From Candidatus Latescibacterota bacterium (GTDB lineage Bacteria; Latescibacterota; UBA2968; GCA-2709665): DNA of 37,887 bases. The stretch lies in assembly GCA_021295655.1 (NCBI GenBank), contig JAGWBX010000016.1:10576-48462 (forward strand). The letters are read 5' to 3'. The notes beneath the pieces are model-generated. The model was not told where the DNA came from. It saw only the letters and a program-made list of their open reading frames with translations, and made no database searches. Made by a program: the position numbers and the translations under genes. Shown in pieces: positions 1-8,700 of the stretch. Every line of letters starts with the position of its first letter. Position 1 is the first letter of the stretch.

Positions 1-231
1 GATGCGGGACCGGACCTCTTCGGTGTGTTCGTAGAAACCCAGGATCTCAGCGCTGGCGATGATCAGCGGATCGTTGCCGTCGTCTATTGCAATGGCGTTG
101 GCTTTCAAGGGATGATAGACGGCCGTGGAGGGTTCGGTGCGGGCGGCGAATCCGGCCAGATAGATGCCCACCGGAGGCGTGATGTCTTCACCGGCCACGC
201 CGATCCGGTACATGTCGTCGGATCTGGTCAT
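1..231 (-). CDS. Neutral/alkaline ceramidase-like protein, N-terminal part (runs off the left edge)
   Basis: Only the first 77 codons are in the window; the rest lies beyond position 1. The ATG at 231 opens a frame with the segment ITPPVGIYLAGFAART about 15-30 residues in. This is the hallmark start of the neutral/alkaline non-lysosomal ceramidase N-terminal domain and of related uncharacterised hydrolases found in polysaccharide-degrading bacteria. Those enzymes hydrolyse N-acyl linkages in sphingolipids, but many bacterial members have no proven substrate. No signal peptide is seen: the N-terminus is polar. The gene lies 16 bp downstream of the Gfo/Idh/MocA gene on the same strand, so it is probably the distal gene of that operon. 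The family call is fairly safe; the substrate is unknown. Confidence 0.7.
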   Translation of the reverse strand, partial: MTRSDDMYRIGVAGEDITPPVGIYLAGFAARTEPSTAVYHPLKANAIAIDDGNDPLIIASAEILGFYEHTEEVRSRI

Positions 232-247
232 GTGGCATGCTCCGTGA

Positions 248-1249
248 TTACAGATGTATCGCCCGTTCTTCTCGCGCGGACGCTACGACAGCCAGACCCA
301 CGTTCAGGGCATTGCGCGCATCCCGCAATGTGCCGTGCGCGGGCGTCCGACGTTTGATGACGCAGTCAGCAAAGTGGGTGAGTTCCTGCTCCAGCGCCCC
401 CACGATTCTCCCGTGGAGTTCCGGCGAGAGATAGAGGTCCGGGCTGGACGTCGCCTCGCCGGTCCAGATCCAGGCGGCGTCGTTGGGTTCGGTAATATGA
501 GCCGTCCCGTCTGTGCCCACCACTTCCAGGCCGGCGTCGGACCAGTAGAGCCGCCCGTCGGGCATGAAGAAACTCTGCTCGATGACGCCGACGAGACCGC
601 TTTCGAAGGTGAGCATGGCCCACCACGTATCCGGGCGGCCGGGTTCCGCCATACTGCGGTTCCTGGCATACACTTCCCGGACTTCCTCGCCGGCCATCCA
701 CAACAACTGGTCGATGGTGTGAATCCCGGGTTGAATGACCAGGGGATAGGACTTGAAACGCGGCGCGTCCAGAATACCGCGCCAGATGTTCCGGCGGCCG
801 TAGATGGAAACGAGTTCTCCCAGTTCGCCCGCGTCGATCTTCTGTTTGATGTTCGCTCGCCGCACGTCGAAGCGCTCCAGGAACCCGACCATGAACACGG
901 CGCCGCTTCTTTCCGTCTCGTCGATAAGCCGGTCGTTCTCATCCGGACTGTCGGTCAACAGGATTTCACTGAAGACGTGTTTGCGCAATTGAAGCGCGTC
1001 AAGCGCGATCTCGGTGTGCCGGTCCACTTCGGTGACGATGTCGATAGCATCGACGTCGGGATCCCGTATCAGGTCGCGATAGTCCGTATAGTGCCTGGGC
1101 ACGTCGTATGATGTAGCGATGCTGCCCGCGCGTTCGGCGGAACGGGAGCAGACCGCCGTGAGTTCGACGTGTGGCAACTGAGCGAGGACGCGGGCGTGCT
1201 GCACGCCGAAGCGTCCCAGGCCGATGACACCGATTCTGGCGCGGTTCAT
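248..1249 (-). CDS. Gfo/Idh/MocA family oxidoreductase lacking the catalytic lysine
   Basis: A 333-residue protein with an N-terminal Rossmann fold (GVIGLGRFG at about residues 7-15) followed by the alpha/beta C-terminal domain of the Gfo/Idh/MocA family. These enzymes normally oxidise or reduce sugars, inositols or sugar acids with NAD(P). The usual E-K-P motif after the second Rossmann half is here S94-E95-I96-L97, so the lysine that normally contacts the substrate hydroxyl is an isoleucine. The downstream motif with Gly-x-His-Thr-x-Asp (IQPGIHTIDQLLW) is kept. Its ATG overlaps the stop codon of the upstream reductase gene as ATGA, which points to translational coupling. It may be a pseudo-enzyme or use other chemistry. 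Substrate not predictable. Confidence 0.9.
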   Translation of the reverse strand: MNRARIGVIGLGRFGVQHARVLAQLPHVELTAVCSRSAERAGSIATSYDVPRHYTDYRDLIRDPDVDAIDIVTEVDRHTEIALDALQLRKHVFSEILLTDSPDENDRLIDETERSGAVFMVGFLERFDVRRANIKQKIDAGELGELVSIYGRRNIWRGILDAPRFKSYPLVIQPGIHTIDQLLWMAGEEVREVYARNRSMAEPGRPDTWWAMLTFESGLVGVIEQSFFMPDGRLYWSDAGLEVVGTDGTAHITEPNDAAWIWTGEATSSPDLYLSPELHGRIVGALEQELTHFADCVIKRRTPAHGTLRDARNALNVGLAVVASAREERAIHL

Positions 1250-2247
1250 TTCTCAATCAGGTTGACCACAACCCTGCCCGTCTGTCTGCCATGGAGAATG
1301 CGCTGTATCTCAGGTTCGAGGGTTTCGAGCGTGCGTTCGGTTACCAGGGCGTCCGTCGCATCGATCTTCCAGGGCCCGGCGATTTTCTCCCAGATATACG
1401 TCCGTTCCGGCATGGGGCATTCAGCAGAGTCGATTCCCTGCAGGCTGACGCCTCGCAGGATGAACGGGTACACGCTTATATTCAGATCCGCGGAAGCAAC
1501 GAGACCGCAGCACGTGACGATTCCCCGGCTCCGCGTGGACTTGAGGGCGGTTGCCAGGATATTGCCTCCCGCGGTATCCACCACGGCGGCCCAGCGTTCC
1601 GCCAGCAGCGGACGTCCGCCGGCATTGTCGACTTCGTTCCGATGCACAACCGCATTCGCCCCGAGGTCGAGCAGGAACCGCTCCCGATCCGGCTTGCCGG
1701 TGGCCGCGACAACCGAGTACCCCAGCCGGGCGAGGATGGCAACGGCCAGGCTGCCGACACCCCCCGTGGCGCCTGTGACGAGAATCTCGCCGCTTCCTGG
1801 TGCAACGCCGTGGCGTTCCAGCCTGTGCAGCGACATGGCGGCGGTGAGTCCGGCCGTGCCGTAGACCATGGACTCGCGCTGGGTGAGGCCGTTGGGAAGC
1901 GGGACGATCCACCCGGCGGGCACGCGGATGTATTGGCCGTATCCACCGGGCGTGTTCGCACCGAGGTCGTAGCTTGTGCAGATGACTTCTTCACCCGGCA
2001 TGAAGCGTTTATCATTGCTTTCCTCAACAACGCCCGCCGCGTCGATGCCCGGCGTATGCGGATAGCGCCGGGTGACGCCGGGGTGTCCGGTGGCCGACAG
2101 CGCGTCCTTGTAGTTCAGCGAGGAGTAGTGTACCCGGATCAGAACGTCGCCTTCAGGAAGCGCATCGACGGACCTGCGCTCCACCCTGCGGACGTACGCG
2201 TCATTCTCCTGGCTCACGAGAAGGCATTTGAAGTCAGCGGCGGACAT
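1246..2247 (-). CDS. AcuI/YhdH-type zinc-independent medium-chain reductase (putative acryloyl-CoA or quinone reductase)
   Basis: A 333-residue medium-chain dehydrogenase/reductase without the zinc ligands of alcohol dehydrogenases. It carries the family features YSSLNYKDAL (about residues 41-50), HTPGIDAAG (64-72) and the nucleotide-binding GATGGVGS (159-166). It resembles the YhdH/AcuI subgroup, whose proven members reduce acryloyl-CoA to propionyl-CoA with NADPH, for example in DMSP catabolism. Other subgroup members are uncharacterised. The start at 2247 has GGAGA five bases upstream. It overlaps the next gene by four bases (ATGA). No DMSP or propionate genes are visible nearby, so the substrate stays open. 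Confidence 0.85.
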   Translation of the reverse strand: MSAADFKCLLVSQENDAYVRRVERRSVDALPEGDVLIRVHYSSLNYKDALSATGHPGVTRRYPHTPGIDAAGVVEESNDKRFMPGEEVICTSYDLGANTPGGYGQYIRVPAGWIVPLPNGLTQRESMVYGTAGLTAAMSLHRLERHGVAPGSGEILVTGATGGVGSLAVAILARLGYSVVAATGKPDRERFLLDLGANAVVHRNEVDNAGGRPLLAERWAAVVDTAGGNILATALKSTRSRGIVTCCGLVASADLNISVYPFILRGVSLQGIDSAECPMPERTYIWEKIAGPWKIDATDALVTERTLETLEPEIQRILHGRQTGRVVVNLIEK

Positions 2248-2309
2248 CGAAATCTCCGTATCCCTTCACGCAGAAATTGGGATCAGGGCGACGCGGAGCC
2301 CCCGGTTCT

Positions 2310-3449
2310 TCACGAGAAGAAACGGGTGATCCGATAGGCGTCCAGGTTAATCGGGAGGTCATTGCCCGTAATGAGGTCGGCGATGAGCTTACCGCTGTAC
2401 GGGCCGAGTTGGAGGCCCGTGGGCCCGTGTCCGGTGGCCAGCCAGACGTTTTTCCTGCCCGGAACGGGACCCAGCACGGGCAACAGGTCCTGCGTATACG
2501 GGCGGAGGCCCACTCGAATGTCGCGGATTTCCGCCGCGGCCAGGCCGGGCGCTACCCTCAGCGCCTCGTCAAGTACTTCCCGGACACCCGCGACCGTCGT
2601 ACGGGCGTCGAAACCCGATCCGGTTTCCCGCGTGGCGCCAACCACCACCCGGTTGTCCGGCCAGGGCACCATATAGTGGCCGCGAACGGCGCTGACGATC
2701 GTCCAGGACGCCGTATTGGCGGCAGGAGGCAATCCCAGATGGATGATCTGACCGCGCTGGGGTTCCACCGGGATCTGCACCCCAAGCTGAAGGCCGAACG
2801 CGTGGGACCACGCTCCGCCGGCGATGACAACGTCGGCAGTCGAAATGGCCCCCGCATCCGTGACCACGCCGGTTACGGCATCGTTGTCCATGCGCAATGC
2901 CTCAACGCCCGTTTCCTGGACGGTGAGACCGCGGGATTCCGCTGCGCGGCGGAGGGCCCCCGTCAGCAGCCGGCCGTCCACGCGGGCCGCGTCACGGTAG
3001 TAGATGGCGCCCTGCACGCCGGCCAGGGCCGGAAACCGCTTGCGGGCTTCGTCCGACGATATTTCGTAGAGGTCCTGCGCGGAGGGCCCTCCCTGCCGAT
3101 TCCGCCGATTGAAAATGTGCCGGCGGGCGACGTCGAAGGGTTCCAGTTCGTCTTCGGAAACGGCAACGATCATCATGCCGCAGACGGCGAATCCGGTTTC
3201 TCCCTCCTGTTCCGACTCCAGGCTCTCGATGAGGCCGGGATAGTAACCAACCGCATGAGCGGCCAGGCGCTGCCATGGGTCCGGATCACGCGTATTGGTA
3301 GCGGGAGACAGAATGCCCGCCCCGGCGTCCGTGGCGCGGCCCGTGTCCCTTCGGTCCACGAGCAGAGTCCTCGCGCCGGCGCGGACGAGATGGTAGGCGG
3401 TGGACGTCCCCACGATCCCACCGCCGATGACAATGGCGTCATAGCTCAT
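2310..3449 (-). CDS. FAD-dependent amine/D-amino-acid oxidoreductase (DadA/ThiO-like)
   Basis: A 379-residue flavoprotein of the DAO fold. The FAD-binding motif VIGGGIVGTSTAYHL lies at residues 7-21, followed by the acidic LLVDRRD strand end. Near the C-terminus it has GHGPTGLQLGPYSGK, the second FAD-contact motif typical of DadA, ThiO and sarcosine oxidase relatives. Such enzymes oxidise D-amino acids, glycine or N-methyl amino acids to imines. The gene stands in the minus-strand run between the aldo/keto reductase (69 bp upstream) and the AcuI-like gene (62 bp downstream). The ATG at 3449 has AGGA six bases upstream, next to a short tandem repeat. ThiO (glycine oxidase) is an alternative, but no thiamine genes are nearby. 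Confidence 0.85.
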   Translation of the reverse strand: MSYDAIVIGGGIVGTSTAYHLVRAGARTLLVDRRDTGRATDAGAGILSPATNTRDPDPWQRLAAHAVGYYPGLIESLESEQEGETGFAVCGMMIVAVSEDELEPFDVARRHIFNRRNRQGGPSAQDLYEISSDEARKRFPALAGVQGAIYYRDAARVDGRLLTGALRRAAESRGLTVQETGVEALRMDNDAVTGVVTDAGAISTADVVIAGGAWSHAFGLQLGVQIPVEPQRGQIIHLGLPPAANTASWTIVSAVRGHYMVPWPDNRVVVGATRETGSGFDARTTVAGVREVLDEALRVAPGLAAAEIRDIRVGLRPYTQDLLPVLGPVPGRKNVWLATGHGPTGLQLGPYSGKLIADLITGNDLPINLDAYRITRFFS

Positions 3450-3465
3450 CGCGGATCCTGTACTT

Positions 3466-3485
3466 CCTGTTCATCCTGTTCATCC
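3466..3485. repeat. Tandem 9-bp repeat (cctgttcat x2) at a ribosome-binding region
   Basis: Two perfect head-to-tail copies of cctgttcat followed by cc, with a diverged related segment to the left (cctgtactt). Read on the minus strand this becomes GATGAACAGGATGAACAGG and runs straight into the AGGA that precedes the FAD oxidoreductase start at 3449. It sits in the 69-bp gap between that gene and the aldo/keto reductase. It is probably a dispersed intergenic repeat. Confidence 0.5.
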
Positions 3486-3518
3486 ACGTAAATTTCCGAT
3501 GAATCAAAAATAAGGGAG

Positions 3519-4295
3519 CTAATCGGCCATCCCGTCGATTGCGCCCATCTCGGTTTCGGACAACGCCCAGTCGAAGACGTCCAGGTTGGCGCTTAGATGC
3601 CGGTCCGTGCTGGCCTTTGGAATGACGTTCATGCCCTTCTGGATCAGCCATCTGAGCGCCACGTGCGCGGACGTCCTGTTGTGGCTGCGGGCGATGGTTG
3701 TCAGTACGGGATCCTCGAGGATGTTCTTCTTCCCAAGCGGCGAGTAGGCTGTAACGACGACGTCGTGTTCCAGGCACCACCGGAGCACGTCGCGCTGCTC
3801 ATAGCCCGGATGGTATTTGATCTGGTTGACGCTGATTGGCGCTTTCGAAACGGAAAATGCCGCTTCCATCTGCTCCACGGAGAAGTTGCTCACGCCGATG
3901 CTTCTGGCCTTGCCGGCGTCGAAGATCTCGTTGAAGGCACCGATGGTTTCCTCCATGGGCACGTCAACCGGCGGCCAGTGAACCAGCAACAGGTCCACGT
4001 AGTCCATCTGCAGGTACTGCAGATTCTCTTCCGCCTGTTTGATCGCAACGTCATACTTCAGGTAGTCCTGGCCGACCTTGGTCGTGATGAACAGCTTCGA
4101 CCGGTCCACGCCGGCCTCCCGGAGCGCTTCGCCGATCTCACGCTGGTTTCCATATATCCAGGCCGTATCGAAGTGGGTATAACCGAGTTCAAGCGCTTTC
4201 TTGATCACCTGCTTGCATTGCTCGCCCTTCAGCGGATAGGTGCCGTGGCCAACCACCGGCATCGTGTCGCCTGAAAGCAGGGGCAAGGATTCCAT
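3519..4295 (-). CDS. Aldo/keto reductase
   Basis: A 258-residue TIM-barrel aldo/keto reductase. The catalytic tetrad is complete: Asp43 and Tyr48 in FDTAWIYG, Lys73 in ITTKVG and His106 in LLVHWP. The NADPH-binding end is also present (about residues 180-240, including NVIPKAS). It should reduce an aldehyde or ketone, often a sugar or small carbonyl. The frame is open upstream to a farther ATG at 4349, but the start at 4295 has GGGAG six bases upstream and fits the family N-terminus, so it is preferred. It belongs to the minus-strand metabolic run, with 167 bp to the epimerase gene upstream and 69 bp to the FAD oxidoreductase downstream. Physiological substrate unknown. Confidence 0.92.
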   Translation of the reverse strand: MESLPLLSGDTMPVVGHGTYPLKGEQCKQVIKKALELGYTHFDTAWIYGNQREIGEALREAGVDRSKLFITTKVGQDYLKYDVAIKQAEENLQYLQMDYVDLLLVHWPPVDVPMEETIGAFNEIFDAGKARSIGVSNFSVEQMEAAFSVSKAPISVNQIKYHPGYEQRDVLRWCLEHDVVVTAYSPLGKKNILEDPVLTTIARSHNRTSAHVALRWLIQKGMNVIPKASTDRHLSANLDVFDWALSETEMGAIDGMAD

Positions 4296-4462
4296 GTTTG
4301 ACTCCCTGATGTCGAGACGTGAAAGCGTAGTGTCATCGCACGCTGACAATTCAAGGCTGCCAGGCGCGAAAACCGCGCGGCTGCGGCCCGTAACTTACGA
4401 AGAAAAACGTGTGAACGGCAAGCTGTAACGGAGCCGGCGGCAAGGCACGGGAGGTCAGCCAA

Positions 4463-5239
4463 TCAGGCGGGCGTGATGATATCGGGGCGGTCGTAGGAAT
4501 CCGGTTCTTCGCGGAGTGAGTAACCCATGTCTTCCAGCCGGTACCGGGGGCGGTATCCGAGGATCTTCTCCGCCCTGGAGAGGTCCCACCGGCGCCTGCT
4601 GCTTTCACCCGAAAGGGTGACGATTTCGAAACCGACGTCGGGTGCGGTCAGGCCGAGCTTGTAGGCCCGGATGAGATCGGGAAAAGCGAGCCACTGGGGC
4701 AGAATGGGGGCATTTCTACTTTCAGGATCGTCAATATCGAATGGTTTGGGGATGCGCAGACAGAGTGCGGAGATACCGTGAAGTTCCGCATAGTATTCAG
4801 CGATTTTTTCACCCATATACTTGGTCAGGGCGTAGGTCCCCACGGGTTTCGCCGGCGCGTCGCCATCGACCCATTGGGGCGGGGGATAGCCCCAGACAAC
4901 CGTAAGGCTGCTGGTGTAGATCACTCGTTTGAGCCGATGGCGCCGGGCGGCTTCGAAGAGGTTGTAGGTGCCCTTTACATTGACATCCATCCGCTGGCTG
5001 TTGAAGGCGTCCTCTTCGTAGTCGCCCTCCCTTCCCGTGGCGATGGCCAGGTGGACGGCCATTTCCATCCCTTCCGTGGCATCGCACACCTGCTCGATAT
5101 CCGTTACGTCCACACGACGCCAGCGGGCATCGTCCGGAAACGCGCGCCGGCTCAACAGACGAAGTTCGTGTTCGCCCTCGAGCGCCGGTACCAGCCTGCG
5201 GCCAATGACGCCCGTAGCGCCGGTGATGAGAATTTTCAT
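4463..5239 (-). CDS. NAD-dependent epimerase/dehydratase (extended SDR)
   Basis: A 258-residue extended short-chain dehydrogenase. The N-terminus MKILITGATGVIGRRL carries the Gly-x2-Gly-x2-Gly NAD site, residues 108-111 (YTSS) supply the active-site serine, and Tyr136-x3-Lys140 (YALTK) is the catalytic pair. This family changes the configuration of nucleotide sugars or reduces and oxidises uronates; uronate dehydrogenases look similar. The start is placed at the ATG at 5239 because the glycine motif follows directly. A GTG at 5281 would add 14 residues. It is the first gene of the minus-strand run and lies next to the palindrome at 5300-5332, which may be its operator. It is slightly short at the C-terminal, substrate-binding end. 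Confidence 0.88.
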   Translation of the reverse strand: MKILITGATGVIGRRLVPALEGEHELRLLSRRAFPDDARWRRVDVTDIEQVCDATEGMEMAVHLAIATGREGDYEEDAFNSQRMDVNVKGTYNLFEAARRHRLKRVIYTSSLTVVWGYPPPQWVDGDAPAKPVGTYALTKYMGEKIAEYYAELHGISALCLRIPKPFDIDDPESRNAPILPQWLAFPDLIRAYKLGLTAPDVGFEIVTLSGESSRRRWDLSRAEKILGYRPRYRLEDMGYSLREEPDSYDRPDIITPA

Positions 5240-5299
5240 GGGGGTCAGTACGGTGAGTGAGGTCTCAATGTCTTCAAGCACTGAAATCGGAATCGTCGT

Positions 5300-5332
5300 C
5301 TTACATCATAATACGTTGTATAACGATGTAAG
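5300..5332. promoter_or_regulatory. 33-bp imperfect palindrome, candidate operator
   Basis: Outer arms CTTACATC and GATGTAAG are a perfect 8-bp inverted repeat. With the inner arms, 13 of 15 positions pair around a 3-base centre. It is AT-rich in a GC-rich background and lies 61 bp upstream of the epimerase ATG. It contains TATTAT on the minus strand, which could be a -10 box. This is the size and symmetry of a dimeric regulator site; no regulator gene is visible in the window. Confidence 0.5.
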
Positions 5333-5371
5333 ACCGGTCACGGGGAATAGACAATTGCCTTCCCCTACAGA

Positions 5372-5385
5372 CTGGCATATGCCAG
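5372..5385. promoter_or_regulatory. Perfect 14-bp palindrome CTGGCATATGCCAG
   Basis: A fully self-complementary 14-mer, 40 bp to the right of the larger palindrome and in the same non-coding junction. It could be a second protein-binding site. It could also be chance, since no second copy was noticed. Confidence 0.3.
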
Positions 5386-5426
5386 CTCCGGCACTGCAAC
5401 GATAGCGATGGAGATGAGGCCCGGTG

Positions 5427-5522
5427 AATCGCGCAGCCGCCTGGCGGCGAGAGATCGTCGAGCCGGACCATCGGGGTTCTGCCGATGAGGTCAGCGATCT
5501 GTTTCCGGATCGACTTTGGATT
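5427..5522 (-). pseudogene. Cysteine synthase (CysK/CBS-like) N-terminal remnant
   Basis: On the minus strand one frame reads IRKQIADLIGRTPMVRLDDL followed by SPPGGCAI. This matches the conserved beginning of O-acetylserine sulfhydrylases and cystathionine beta-synthases (D-x-I-G-x-T-P-x-V-x-L). Before it the frame has no ATG, GTG or TTG that would start it sensibly. After it the sequence no longer resembles the family, and the lysine that binds PLP is absent. Only about 30 codons remain, so this is a decayed fragment, not a working gene. A sigma70-like promoter lies just upstream at 5577-5605. Confidence 0.55.
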
Positions 5523-5576
5523 GCTCCGTAAACGTATGGATTCCAGGCGGACGCCCGCATGCCGGGATCTGCACGC

Positions 5577-5605
5577 AGGGTAGCAAAAATGCGAGGGAGT
5601 GTCAA
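5577..5605 (-). promoter_or_regulatory. Sigma70-like promoter, minus strand
   Basis: A perfect TTGACA (-35, at 5600-5605), a 17-bp spacer and TACCCT (-10, at 5577-5582; 3 of 6 match). It points toward the cysteine synthase remnant and, beyond it, the epimerase operon. The -10 box is weak. It may be the surviving promoter of the lost gene or now drive the downstream operon. Confidence 0.4.
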
Positions 5606-5763
5606 CGGGAAAGGCGCTGCAGATTCCCGTACGCATGCTTCGGACCCCGTCCGACCGGCGCATCCGGCCGCGTCTTTTTCTTTTTCGTTTTGGTCCCGTC
5701 CTTTTGTACTTTGCTGCTACGGTAATCGACATTGATTGTGGCGGGGACGAAAGGAAAATCGAG

Positions 5764-8700
5764 ATGAAGACCGGTCGCACGCTGCATACGGACGATGAAG
5801 TCCGCAGGATGAAGGACCAGGTGGAGCGGTTTCCGGCGGCGAGGAAAATCGCCGATGAGATCGTGGACCGGGCGGAGGTCTGGGCGAAACTGGACGACGC
5901 GTACGTTCGCGACCTGCCGCCCCCGGCGGACATCTTCCGCGGGTTTCTGCCGTCTTTCGACGGGTGTCCGGTCCACGGCGAGGCGGTTTTCCAGGCGCCC
6001 GGCGGGCCCTGGAAGGCGGATATCTTCAACCGACCGTGGAAAATCAAATGTGCCGTGGGCGGCGAAGAGTACCCTTCGAACGACTTTATGGCGTATTACA
6101 GGACCGGCGACCGCGCTCTGCTTACTGGCGACTATGCCGACGACGGGATGGGCTGGGACCCCGGGGACGGGCGGTCGCGGTTCTGGTTCGTCGCGCACTA
6201 TTGTTATCGGCTCTGGCACCAGTTGATTCCGGCGCTCCAGGACCTCGGACGCGCTTATCTGATGACCGGAGACCCCCGGTACGGCCGGAAGGGCGCGATC
6301 CTGCTGGACAGGATGGCCGAGCTGTTTCCGACCATGGACCACGCCGCCCAATCCTGGTACGGCTTGAATTATCAGGTCGGATACACCGGGCGCTTCCTTT
6401 ACGCCGTTCAGGAGTCGTTCAACATCGGGCTCTATGCCGAAGCGTACGACAATCTGTTTCCGGCGTTGCAGTCCGGAAGCGAAGTGCACGCGTTTCTGAA
6501 CAAAGAACCCGAAGCATTGATCCGGCACGTGGAAGACAACCTGGTGAGGCAGTCCGTGCGGGACATCTGGGAGGGGAAAATCCGGGGCAACTACGGGCTG
6601 CACCAGGCCTCCGCGGTGAAGGCGCTGGTGGTCATCGACGACGACGCATTTACGGACTGGGCGATCGAGAGACTGGAGACATACACGGGATGCGGACCCA
6701 ACACTGAGGTTTGGGCGTACGGCGTGGAGGGGTGGGACCACGCGCTGGACAATTTCCTGTTTCGGGACGGTGTCTCGTTCGAGGTGGCAATCGGTTACTC
6801 GGCGGGTTGCTGGACGCGGTATATGCTGGATACGGACCTGGTTCTGGAGCGCCTGGGCAAACGCCGGCTTCCGGGGGAACACGTGCGTTCGCTGGGCAGT
6901 TGGTCGCGGCGGCTGGCGTGCTGGGACGGAAAGATGCCGGCCATCGCGGATACCGGCGCGGAAGCCACCTATCCCATGCTGGACATTTCATCGCTTCAGA
7001 GATTTTTCCGTGGTTACGGGTGGCCGGAGTACGCCCGCGCGCTCCTGAACGTGGGCGGGACGGACGAAAGCGGGTTCCGGAGTTACGACGACCTGTTCGA
7101 AGTGCCGCTGACGAGAGCCGAACTGGAGCACGCCGCGGTGAATTTGCCGGAATGGCCCGAATCGAGCGATAACCTGGGCGGGGTTGGATTCGCGATCCTG
7201 CGAAGCGGCCGGGCGGAGAATCAGCTCGCGGCGGTGCTCCAGTACGGGCACGCCAACGCCGGCCACGCCCATCGGGACCGGTTGAATCTGGAGGTCATCG
7301 CCGGCGGCAAACGCGTCGTGCCCGATACGGGGTATCCCACCCACGCCGCCGAACACCCGGACCCGCCGGTCTGGGAGAAGAATACCGTCAGCCACGTCAC
7401 CGTGGTGGTGAACGAGAGCCGGCAGGACACGGCCGACGAGGGCCGCCTTGAGCGGTTCGGCACCGCCCCGCACGTGCAGCACGTGGCGCTTTCGGCGCCT
7501 CGGGCCTACCTGGGCGTCGACGTGTATCGACGCGGCGTGACGCTGCTGGAGTTGGCGCCGAACCTGCAGGTCCTGGTGGACCTCTTCCACGTCACGGGCG
7601 GCTGGGCGCACGACTATTCGTTCCACGCGTTCAACGGGTCGTTTTCAACCCGGGGCGTCGCGTTTCAGGCGCAGGAGGGGGGCACGCTGGCGGGCCCGAA
7701 CGTCCCGTTCCGGAAGCTCTACGACGATCCCGAACTGGAACGGCACGCCAACCTGCCGGGATTGCCGGGGACAAACGGCAAGCGCAGTTATCACTCGTAC
7801 CGGGGTAGCGGTTTTTCCTACCTGTACGACGTGAAGCGCGGGCAGCCGGCGGGCGAATTCCAGGCCGAATGGCGGGATGAGGAGATGGGACTGCGAATGA
7901 TCGTCCCGGAAGGCGTTGCGCGGGAAGTCATCACGGCCCATGGCAGGCCGCCCAGCAAACCGGGCGCCGCCGAACACCTGGACTACGTCCTCCTTCGAAA
8001 CCGGGCGGGCCGCCGGCAAGATGCCCTGAACAGCCTGTTCGCCGTTGTGTGCGAAACCTATCGGAAACAACCGAAAATTACGGGTGTCCGGCGCCTGGAC
8101 GTGGTGGAAGGCGAGGATGCCATCGGCCTGGAGATTTCCTGGCCGGATGGGAGATGTTATCTGCTGAGCACGCTGTCGGACGAAGGGAGATCCGTCTTCG
8201 AGGGCGGACTTGAACTGGACGGAGGATTCGGAGTACTGACCCTTGATTTGAACGGCCGTCCGCTATGGGCCTGCCTGGCGGGAAGGCGATTGAAATCCGA
8301 TGGCGTGGCGGTGGAAGGTACCGGCACCTGGCGAGGCCGTATAACCGGAATGGACGCCGGCAACTGCCGGGTGACGGTCCGTTCGGACTCGGGCGGAGCA
8401 CCCCCGGCGGGCGAGACCCTGATGGTGTCCAACCCTCCCCACGCCTGTAACTTCCCCATCCGGTCGGTCGAAGCGACGGGCGAGGGATGGCTGTGTTCGC
8501 TGGACGCGGAGCGACTGCACATCGGCCGGTTTGTAGTGGAAGCAGAGACGGAGGAAGGCCTGCAGACCAGAACGTGGATTCACCGGGAATGGGAGGATAC
8601 GGAAGATTCCGGATGCCATTATCTGAAGGGCGCCCGGCTGGCCTATAAACAACGGCTCCACACCATCGACCGGGTGATACCGCGCGAGGAAGGCGGGCAC

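Noticed and set aside
254-1111. Long open frame on the plus strand across the Gfo/Idh/MocA gene
   Set aside because: It is the antisense shadow of a clear family member; no motif or ribosome-binding site supports it.
2277-3491. A 404-codon plus-strand frame across the FAD oxidoreductase
   Set aside because: Antisense shadow; the minus-strand frame has both FAD motifs.
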